From the NCBI GenBank assembly GCA_017616675.1, contig JAFZXR010000021.1, positions 1 through 21,674 of the forward strand: a stretch of DNA of 21,674 nucleotides, in the 5' to 3' direction. The stretch comes from Bacteroidales bacterium (GTDB lineage: Bacteria > Bacteroidota > Bacteroidia > Bacteroidales > F082). Under the pieces are notes generated by a model that worked only from the letters and a program-made list of their open reading frames with translations, made no database searches and had not been told where the DNA came from. Shown piece after piece: positions 1 through 8,700 of this stretch (position 1 is its first letter; every line of letters begins with the position of its first letter). The translations under genes were made by a program, and so were the position numbers.

Positions 1-1681
1 GGGCGTTGCCTTCGCCGTATTCCTCGTCGGATGAGCAGATGACCACGATCTCTGGTTTGATGTTACGTGCTGCTTCGATGCCTTCTTCAAGTATCTTGAA
101 GCCAGGATTATCGACCACTTCGAAGCCTGCGCAAGCGAAGAAGTTAGATGCGAAGTTGGCGCGAGCCTTACGCATTGCGAGGTTACCGTAGGTGAACATC
201 CATGCGGTAGGACGTTTATGGTCTTTAGCGTAGACGTCGGTGGCATAGCGCATTGCCTCAAACTGCTGTGCCACGCGGAATGTGTCGATTGTCTCGACTT
301 CGGCGTTGGCTTCGCGTTTGCTGTCGGCTTTGAACACCCATTCGGCCGGGTCGAACTTCATTGTCTCGGTGAAGTTCGGGAACTGGTTGGTTCCGAGTAT
401 GGTCTCGCGGCGTGTGGCGACGTTGCTGAAACGTTTTGCTGCGCTTTCCTTTACCATATTTTGAATTGAACCCTTACGTACTGCAGCAAGGTAGCCGCCT
501 TCGTCCTGGATCTGGAGGAAGACGTTCCATGCGGCGGTGGCGATGGATTCGGTAAGATTCTCGATGTAATATGAGCCTGCTGCCGGGTCGGCGACTTTGT
601 CGAAGTGCGACTCTTCCTTGAGGATGAGCTGCTGGTTACGCGAGATGCGGTCGGCAAACTCGGTAGCTTCTTCGAATGTGGCGTCGAACGGGGTGACGCA
701 GAAGGAATCGACACCGCCGAGCACTGCCGACATCGTACCTGTGGTGGTACGCAGCATGTTGACGTACGGGTCGTATAAACTCATGTTTATCAACGCGTTG
801 AAGGCATGGATGCGAATCTTGCAGTTCTCTTCTTTTGCGCCGTAAGCCTTAAGGATTTCGGCCCAGAGCATACGGTAGGCGCGCATCTTAGCCATCTCCA
901 TGAAGTAGGTCTGACCCACGGCGACGTTGAAGCGCATCTTAGGAGCGATCTCGTCGATGGTGAGACCTTTGGCGAGAAGCTGTTCGATGTATTCGACACC
1001 TACTGCGAGGGCGATGCCCATCTCTTGAGATATTGTTGCACCGGCGTTGGTAAACACGTGAGCGTTGACGCCTATGGTCTGGACGTTAGGAATCTCGGCT
1101 TTAGTAAGTATTGCAGCGAGTTCCATGTCGGTGCTCTCGGTGATAAACCATGTGCCGCGGCGGATGTAGCGTGTCAGCGGGTCGTAGTTCAGCGAGCCAC
1201 GGATGCCCGGGATCTTCGACATCATCTCGAGGAGAGGCAGATGATACTTGTTGTTGTAGAAGTTGATTTCGACGGCTTCGGCCACTATGCCGTTGAGGAG
1301 GCCTGATATCTCTACTGCGTCGTAAGGCTTGTCGTACTGGAGGCGGAACGACAGTGCTGTTGCTCCGCGGTTGAGTGCGTCGAGGGCTTTTTTATTAGCT
1401 TCGTGGTAATCGTTGACCACTATATCTTCGCACACGAGCCAGTCGTTGCCCTCCTTTTTCGTGCTGCGGATATATGGGAACTCGCCCGGTTTGGTGTCGA
1501 GCCAAGGTATATCCTTGAGGTTTTCAGCGCGATAATACGGCCTTACCTGGAAACCTTCGGCTGTTTTCCAGACAAGTTTCTTGTTGTAATCGGCTCCTTT
1601 GAGGTCTTTTTCGATGACGGCTTCCCATTGTTCGGTGGTCACCGGCGGAAATTCCTCAAAAAGTTTTTTGTGGTTACTCAT
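1..1681 (-). CDS. mutA: Methylmalonyl-CoA mutase small subunit, 5' part (runs off left edge)
   Basis: Read on the minus strand from the ATG at 1681-1679, the frame stays open for 560 codons to the window edge. The protein begins MSNHKKLFEEFPPVTTEQW and contains family-typical stretches such as PYYRAENLKDIPWL, the TIM-barrel segment with GVNAHVFTNAGAT, ADPAAGSYYIENLTESIA and the start of the C-terminal Rossmann-like domain with EIVVICSSDEEYGEG. It matches the non-catalytic small subunit of the heterodimeric adenosylcobalamin-dependent mutase, which interconverts methylmalonyl-CoA and succinyl-CoA in the cytoplasm. In Bacteroidota this serves propionate formation. Family members are about 620 residues, so roughly 60 are missing; the catalytic subunit mutB would be expected just outside the window. 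A TATCTTTG promoter box lies 29 nt upstream. The identification is firm; small versus large subunit rests on the recognised N terminus and the CSSDEEY segment. Confidence 0.93.
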   Translation of the reverse strand, partial: MSNHKKLFEEFPPVTTEQWEAVIEKDLKGADYNKKLVWKTAEGFQVRPYYRAENLKDIPWLDTKPGEFPYIRSTKKEGNDWLVCEDIVVNDYHEANKKALDALNRGATALSFRLQYDKPYDAVEISGLLNGIVAEAVEINFYNNKYHLPLLEMMSKIPGIRGSLNYDPLTRYIRRGTWFITESTDMELAAILTKAEIPNVQTIGVNAHVFTNAGATISQEMGIALAVGVEYIEQLLAKGLTIDEIAPKMRFNVAVGQTYFMEMAKMRAYRMLWAEILKAYGAKEENCKIRIHAFNALINMSLYDPYVNMLRTTTGTMSAVLGGVDSFCVTPFDATFEEATEFADRISRNQQLILKEESHFDKVADPAAGSYYIENLTESIATAAWNVFLQIQDEGGYLAAVRKGSIQNMVKESAAKRFSNVATRRETILGTNQFPNFTETMKFDPAEWVFKADSKREANAEVETIDTFRVAQQFEAMRYATDVYAKDHKRPTAWMFTYGNLAMRKARANFASNFFACAGFEVVDNPGFKILEEGIEAARNIKPEIVVICSSDEEYGEGNA

Positions 1682-1710
1682 GATAGTTTAAAATTTTCGA
1701 AAATTTTTTG

Positions 1711-1718
1711 CAAAGATA
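1711..1718 (-). promoter_or_regulatory. TAnnTTTG (-7) promoter box for mutA
   Basis: On the minus strand the sequence reads TATCTTTG followed by C, an exact match to the Bacteroidota sigma-ABfr -7 consensus TAnnTTTG. It stands 29 nt before the mutA ATG. I see no clear TTG at the -33 distance; that region is T-rich. Confidence 0.65.
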
Positions 1719-1948
1719 CGACTTTTAGTTAAAAGAAAAAAGAGAAAAGTTAAAAAAGTTTCGACAATGTCATTTTGAAAAATTTTACCACTTAAACCAT
1801 TGATTATAAATTAGTTATCTTGAATTGTTAAAATTTTTTAACATTGTAAAAGCCATTTATGCAGCACCTAACAAATTGATTAGCAGATATTTATCTTCAG
1901 TTTTAAACATTAGTCGTTTTTCGTACGGATAATTAGGGAAAGGGGGTG

Positions 1949-1956
1949 TAATTTTG
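1949..1956 (+). promoter_or_regulatory. TAnnTTTG promoter box for the four-helix-bundle gene
   Basis: TAATTTTG followed by C matches the Bacteroidota -7 box and sits 24 nt before the ATG at 1981. The in-frame TTG at 1954 falls inside this box. That argues against using it as a start codon and supports the ATG at 1981. Confidence 0.6.
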
Positions 1957-1980
1957 CTCAGATTTTTAAGAAAACAAGAA

Positions 1981-2487
1981 ATGAAAAGAAATGAAATTGT
2001 TTCGAATATTGGAAACTATAAGGAATTGCTGACATACCAAAAAGCAGTAATCATTTATGATATAACATTCTATTTTTGTAAAAACTATCTTGATAAAAAA
2101 GATCGAACCGTCGATCAGATGATACAGGCTGCTCGCAGCGGCAAACAGAACATAGTAGAAGGCTGTAGTGCAGCTACGACTTCTCGCAGTACCGAAATAA
2201 AACTGATAAGTGTAGCAAAAGCAAGTTTAAAAGAATTGCTTGAAGATTTCGAAGATTATCTGAGAGTTAGGGGATTGGCTCAATGGCAGGATGGTTCTTC
2301 CGAAAAGGAGACTTGGCGTTTAATTTGTCGCAAACAGTATGATCGGAAATTTTACAGTGATGAAATAAAAAAGAGTCCTCCGGAAAAGATAGCAAACATA
2401 GCAATTGTGTTGTTATATCAGGAAGATTATCTACTATTCCGTCAGTTAAGAAAACTGGAGGAAATTTTCAAAAGCGGCAGCCACTAA
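1981..2487 (+). CDS. Four-helix-bundle protein of the S23/23S rRNA IVP family, long form
   Basis: A 168-residue protein starting MKRNEIVSNIGNYKELLTYQ. Residues about 12-100 resemble the S23/IVP four-helix bundle family (PF05635): an early YQKAVIIYDITFYFC helix, then QMIQAARSGKQNIVEGCSAA, the family's signature segment, then ASLKELLEDFEDYLR. The second half (about 105-168, with KIANIAIVLLYQEDYLLFRQL) fits the 'four helix bundle suffix' version common in Bacteroidales. Some relatives are encoded in 23S rRNA intervening sequences and another (Avd) assists diversity-generating retroelements, but neither rRNA nor a reverse transcriptase is present here, so its function is unknown. The ATG at 1981 was chosen because the earlier TTG lies inside the promoter box. 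The last codons (FKSGSH, stop) form one arm of the inverted repeat that follows. Confidence 0.8.
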   Translation: MKRNEIVSNIGNYKELLTYQKAVIIYDITFYFCKNYLDKKDRTVDQMIQAARSGKQNIVEGCSAATTSRSTEIKLISVAKASLKELLEDFEDYLRVRGLAQWQDGSSEKETWRLICRKQYDRKFYSDEIKKSPPEKIANIAIVLLYQEDYLLFRQLRKLEEIFKSGSH

Positions 2488-2614
2488 GAACCCTAAAAAA
2501 CCCTAGAGACTCTAAGGACCCTAAGGACCCTAGGGTTTTTTAGGGTTTTTTAGAGTTCTTAGAGTTTTTAGGGGGGTAGAGAAGAGGGGAAGTTCCGCCG
2601 CAGCTGCCGCTTTT
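2470..2614. repeat. ~145-nt inverted repeat of CCCTAA/TTAGGG units; probable terminator or REP-like element
   Basis: The outermost arms are a perfect 12-bp inverted repeat, AAAAGCGGCAGC (2470-2481) and GCTGCCGCTTTT (2603-2614). Inside, the left half carries about five units of the type CYCTAARRA (2483-2531) and the right half their complements (2531-2572). They meet at the palindrome ACCCTAGGGT (2527-2536). In RNA the left AAGGA spacers would pair with right UUUUU by G-U wobble, giving a long imperfect hairpin. The GC-rich outer stem flanked by A and U runs resembles a bidirectional intrinsic terminator. It overlaps the stop codon of the upstream gene. A related hairpin lies at 9614-9674. Confidence 0.75.
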
Positions 2615-2656
2615 AAAAAAATTCTTCATATTTCCTACTCCTATTAAAAAAAAGGT

Positions 2657-2664
2657 TATATTTG
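2657..2664 (+). promoter_or_regulatory. TAnnTTTG promoter box for the giant surface protein
   Basis: TATATTTG followed by C matches the Bacteroidota -7 box. It is 77 nt upstream of the ATG at 2742, leaving an A-rich leader of about 70 nt. No TTG is visible at the -33 distance. Confidence 0.6.
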
Positions 2665-2741
2665 CAGATTGTGGCGTTAAATAGGCGCTTTTAAAAAGGT
2701 ATTGATTAACAACAAATTAAATAAATTAAAAACTTAGTAAA

Positions 2742-5700
2742 ATGAAAAAGAAAATTACATTTTTAATCACAGCGGCGGTAATGCTGCTGACAATGATGGC
2801 AACCACAGGGGAAATGTGGGGGCAAACGAGAACGGCAACCGATGTATTGACTCTGGATTGTGCTACACCAGCCCCAACAGGCAGCACATCCACCGCTCTC
2901 AGTTCAACTTCAGATGTTGCAACATTTCTTAATGCTGCGGCAGGATTGTCTAGTGCAACAAATAAGATTACTTGTAGCAACAAGACAGGAGACGTGTACA
3001 AAGGCAAAGGTTCTGGTGGCGGAAATATTCCTCAACAATGTCTGAAAATAGGTAAAGCATCAGGACCAGGAAGTATTACTTTTACAATACCAGAGAATTA
3101 TGATAATATTGATGTAGTAGAAATCACCTGCTACGGATGGAAAACATCCTCATCGATAAGCATTAATAGCGGGACTGCTCAGACTTTCTCCACAGCTCAA
3201 GTTGAAATGACAAAAACATTTGAGCTTGCAAGTTCAACTAGGACAATAACTATTTCAGTTACAACAAGTGCCGTGTGTATAACGGAAATAGTACTAAAGA
3301 AAAATGATGCGCCAACAGTTGCAATCCCGATATTTAATCCCGCAGAAGGCATTTACACTTCAGCACAAAACGTAGTGATTAGTACAACCACAGAAGGAGC
3401 AACAATCTATTATACCACAGACGGCACTGACCCGACAACAAGCAGTGCAGTTTATTCATCTGCTATTCCTGTCAGCACAACCACAACCATCAAAGCAATG
3501 GCTACTGCTACCGGATATGATAATAGTTCTATAGCATCTGCCACATACACCATTGTAAACATAGAACATGCCGGCACCGAAGCTGATCCTTATACCGTCG
3601 CAGATGCTCGCGCAGCTATTGATGTTAATACTGGTGTAACTGGTGTTTATGCTACAGGTATCGTTTCAGAAATTGTGACTCCTTATGGCCAAGGCGGTTA
3701 TACGAACATAACTTTCAACATTGTTGACCAAGCTGGTGATGAGGTTTTCTTACAAGCATATCGTTGCGTGGGCACTGAGGCGGCTAATGTTCAGGTTGGA
3801 TATACCGCCGTGGTTACCGGTAATTTAACCAAATATGGCAGCACATATGAGTTTGCTCAAGGTTGTACTTTGGTCTCATTGACACCTCCTGCCACTCCAT
3901 ACATCACAGCCGATGATGTTGAAATCGCCTATGACGCGACTTTTGGTGAGATTGGATATACAATCAACAATCCTGTTGCCGGTGGTCATTTAGAGCAGCC
4001 AACAACTGAAGCAGATTGGCTAGATTTTGGCAACATAGAAGACAATATTATTAATTTCACCTGCGAAGCCAATGATGGCACACAGCGTGTTGCACAAGTC
4101 GTTCTCACTTATCTCTATGGAACAGAAAGTGTTTCCAAGGAAATTACAGTAACCCAAGCTGGTAATCCTGATGCTGTTGACCATATTGAGGATATCACTG
4201 CAGCTGGAACCTATACCATCCAAGGCACCATTGTTGCCAAGAGCACAAGAGGTTTTGTGTTGGGCGACGGAACCGGTTACATTTATTATTACAAAGGAAG
4301 TGAACCGACTCAATCAGTCGGCGACATAGTGAGAATTGTCGGAGAAGTTTCGGCACCTACTAACTACAAAGTTTTCCAGTATACAAGCAGCGCTACCATA
4401 TCATCTGCCACAAGTTCAGAATATGTCCCGACTGAGCCTGTCCCAACCAGCGGCGCAGATATGGATGGCACTGTCGGAGGAGACGGTGTGTATCAGACAG
4501 ATTATGTCCAATATGTTGGAACATTATCGGTTAGCGGAACATATTACAACATCACTAACATTGAAGGCGCAACAACAGCACAGGGAAGTATTTCATATCC
4601 TACAAATACTGACTTCACCTCATTGAACGGCAAACAAGTGACGGTAACAGGATATTATGTGGGTGTATCTTCCAACAAGTATTTCAACACCATGCTTGGC
4701 AGCATTGAAGAAGTTGTTGGAGAACCTTCAATCACCCTTGCACAATATACATATGATATAAATGCCGACGGTGGCAATAATGAGCTCCCAGTTACTTACA
4801 CAAATATGCCTGCAGACCCGCAAGCTGAGGTGGTATTTTATGATGCCACAGGCACAACAGCAACAACTTATGGCTGGATTACAGCTACAATAAATACAAA
4901 CAACAATATTGACGGTAGTATTGCTGTAAACGAAGGCGAAGCACGTTCAGCATACTTCAAAGTTAAAGGTATTGACGCCGATAACAACGCCGTATATTCA
5001 GATCTCGTAACCATTAACCAGGCAGCTGCGGCAGCAGGCCCGAGCATAGTGTTTACGACCACTTCAATCGACATCATCGCTGGTGGCGAGAACAGAACCA
5101 TGAGCTTTGATTACGAAGGCTTAGGCACCAGCCCGACATTCTCGGTTAACTTCTACACAGCAACAGGCGAACCAACTACATATGACTGGATTTCAGGCGA
5201 AATCACAGATGGTGATAAAGTTACAATCACCGTAGATGCCAATGAAGGCGACGCTCGTACAGCATATTTCAAGGTTTATGGTGCAAACGGTGCTACAAAT
5301 GCAGAATCAAATGTGGTGACAGTTAACCAGGCAGCATATGTGCCAGTTGTTACAGAAAACTACCAGCTCTTCAGCGGCGACCTTGTTGAAGGTGATTATC
5401 TGATTGTTTACGATGGCGTTGCAATGAATAACACCGTTGACGGTGACCGTTTGCAATATGAAGATGTAACACCTGTGAGCGATATCATCACAACCGATGA
5501 CGCAACAATTGTTTGGCATATTGCGCCAAGTGCAACTTCAGGGTATTGGACAATCTACAGTGCTAACGCAAATGCTTACGCGGCAAGTACAGGCGCAAAG
5601 AATAAAGCTCAAATGTTAGCCGATGGTACTGATGACAAAGCCTTGTGGGCTGTTTCAGGAGATGCAACTTACGACTTCGTCAACAAACAAAATACAACTA

Positions 5701-8700
5701 ATAGTGTTAATGCCACCCTAAGATATAATGCCGGTTATGGCTTTGCTTGCTATGCTACAGGTACCGGTGGTGCATTGTCACTCTATAAGAAAGTTGATGG
5801 CCCGCTGGAACCTTCTATCATCGCCAATGATGTTGAAATTGCTTATAATGTAACAGCAGGTGAAATAGAATACACCATCAACAATCCGGTTGACGGTGGT
5901 TCGATTAGCGCTCAGGTTACCACTGGTGGTGATTGGCCTTTAGCAATAACTTCAATCAGCGAAACGTCGGTCAATTTCACTATCCCTGAAAACGAATCAG
6001 CCGAAGCACGCACTGGTGTTATCAAATTAACTTACACCTATGGCCGCGCGATAGTAACTAAAGACGTGAATGTTACTCAGGCAGCTCATGTGACAGGCGA
6101 TCAATATAATTTGTATAGTGGAACTCTGGTTGAAGGTGATTACATTATCTATTATGATGGCGTTGCTATGAATAACATCGTTGAAAGTGATCGTTTGCAA
6201 TATGAAGATGTAACACCTGTAAGCGATATCATCACAACCGATGACGCGACAATTGTTTGGCATATTGCGCCAAGTGCGACTACAGGGTATTGGACAATCT
6301 ACAGTGCTAACGCTAATGCTTACGCGGCAAGTACAGGCGCAAAGAACAAAGCTCAAATGTTAGCCGATGGTACTGACAACAAAGCCTTGTGGGCTGTTTC
6401 AGGAGATGCAACTTACGACTTCGTCAACAAACAAAATACAACTAATAGTGTCAATGCCACCCTAAGATATAATGCTGGTTATGGTTTCGCTTGTTATGCA
6501 ACATCAACCGGAGGTGCATTGTCACTCTATAAGAAAGTTGATGGCCCGCTGGAACCTTCTATCATCGCCAATGATGTTGAAATTGCTTATAATGTAACAG
6601 CAGGTGAAATAGAATACACCATCAACAATCCGGTTGACGGTGGTTCAATTAGCGCTCAAGTTACCACCGGCGGTGATTGGCCTTTAGCAATAACTTCAAT
6701 CAGCGAAACGTCTGTCAATTTCACTATCCCTGAAAACGAATCAGCCGAAGCACGCACTGGTGTTATTCGCCTGACTTACACCTATGGTCGTGCTTTAGTA
6801 ACTAAAGACGTCAATGTCACTCAAACCGGCAATCCTGCATTGGTTGCAAGCATCACGGTAAATCCTGATTTGGTTGAAGTCGAGGCAGCTGGAGGCGATG
6901 GTACACTTACTATCACTGTAAGCAACATGACAATAGAGGATCCTAACGCTGACCTTGCCATTGAATTCTATGATGGAAACGGCACCACAATAACCGAACC
7001 GGATTGGATCGTCTTTGATGATTTTGAAGCATCTGGCGAAAGCTTCACTGTTTATTACATGATTGATGAAAACACCGGTGAGTTAAGACAAGCTTTCTTC
7101 AAAGTCTACGGAATGGGTGACACAGATTTCGTTTATTCAAATCTTGTCACCATCAACCAGGCAGCTCCAGTGACACCTGGCACAACAGGTACGATTGTGT
7201 TTGGTAAAACATCAGATAATAGTTCAACACCTATAAACGCTGCTTCCGTAACCGGTAATGATAATCTCGAAAACACATGGACAATAACTACAGTAGGAAC
7301 AACGAGTTTTACTAATAGCAATAACGTTGGTTACGCTCAGGTTGGATCTGGTAGTGCTCCAGCTACAAGCATCACCTTCACCACAACACTTCCTTCATCG
7401 GCTACTATTACAGCATTTGAAGCTAAATTCGGAGGATTTAGTGGAACAGCCGGCAACATCGCCCTTAAAGTCGATGATACGACTGTTGGACAGGGCTCAT
7501 TGAATGCCACTGAAGACGTCATCGTCACAAACAGCAGCACTGCAACAGGAACAACATTAACTGTTACTGTAACAAATATTGCAAAAGGTGTAAAATGCTA
7601 CTACATCTCTTATACAATCAGCACAGGCTCAGATCCAATTATCGTTGCACAAAATACCATCAATTTAAGCAGCACCGATACTTACGGTGAGTTTGACTAC
7701 GAAGTCATTAATGCTGTTCCTGGAACAAGTCTTAACGCAACTTCAACAGATAGCTGGATTAGCAATATCAATGTTACTGGCGAAAAGGTGACATTCACAA
7801 CAACTCAAAACACCAGCTCAACTGACGACCGCGAAGGTACAATCACATTGAGTTACGAAGGTGCAACTAATAAAACTGTTTCTGTCATCCAGAGCAAGGT
7901 CGACTATGCAACACTGCCATTTGCATTCGACGGTGGTAGAGCCGACATTGAGACAACAGTAGGTTTGACACAGAATGGTCTTGATTCTGACTATGGTGCA
8001 TCACCTAAGCTTAAATTCAACACCACTGGTGACTGGGTGATTTTGAAACTCAACGCGGGTCCAGCCTCATTGTCATACGATATTAAAGGCAATGGCTTCT
8101 CAGGCGGCACTTTCGATGTCGAGATTTCCGTTGATGGTGTCACTTATACCAACATAGCACAATATACATCATTTGGCTCTGATGTTCAACCTGTTACACA
8201 TATCATTCTTGATGATAATACAAGGTATGTAAGATGGATTTACACAGAAAAATCAGGTGGAAATGTTGCTTTAGGCAATATCCACGCCAGTGCTAACTAC
8301 GACATCTATGGTACATTAAATATTGATTCCTTCGATGCCACAATGCATCCGACAACAGTTCACGAAAAAGGTATAATCAATGCTCCAGGCATGGTTATGA
8401 GCAGTCAGCCGGATGATTTGGTAATTGAAGACGGCGGTCAGGTTATTACCAATGTAGAATTCATGGCTACACTTCAGAAGAACATCACAGGATATGGTGA
8501 AGACCCGAATGCAGCAGACGGATGGTACCTTATTTCATCACCAGTTGCCGGCCTTGAAACAAGCGCAGTGGCAATAGGTACTTACGACTTATTCGCATAC
8601 GAAGAGGAAACAGCTTACTGGTGGTCAAATACCGGTAGTAATTCATTTACCACACTTGAACAAGGTGTTGGTTACCTCTACGCTAACTCAGCAAATCAGA

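Larger units (their letters stand above)
1682..1980. other. AT-rich intergenic region between divergent genes
   Basis: This is about 300 bp between mutA (minus) and the four-helix-bundle gene (plus). Apart from the two outward-facing TAnnTTTG boxes, I see only AT-rich sequence, including a near-palindrome GTTAAAATTTTTTAAC at about 1827-1842. No ORF, RNA gene or repeat is supported here. Confidence 0.5.

Noticed and set aside
806..1306. A 166-codon plus-strand frame near the left edge
   Set aside because: It is antisense to mutA, which is unmistakable; the frame is a by-product of its codon use.
1954..1980. Upstream TTG starts at 1954, 10953, 13737 (plus) and 10918, 13682 (minus)
   Set aside because: Those at 1954, 10918 and 10953 fall within promoter boxes, and the other two lie close to a promoter and only 5-6 codons ahead of an ATG. 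Each is followed by an ATG that suits the family better.
2483..2572. Telomere or linear-replicon end, or a CRISPR array
   Set aside because: The CCCTAA-like units are internal to the contig, imperfect, lie in inverted arms and have no spacers of CRISPR size.
1981..2620. 23S rRNA intervening sequence
   Set aside because: The S23-like gene is not surrounded by any recognisable rRNA sequence.
1981..6827. Diversity-generating retroelement suggested by an Avd-like four-helix protein next to a repeat-bearing surface gene
   Set aside because: No reverse transcriptase or adenine-biased template/variable pair was found; the repeat in the giant gene is a plain 744-bp tandem duplication.
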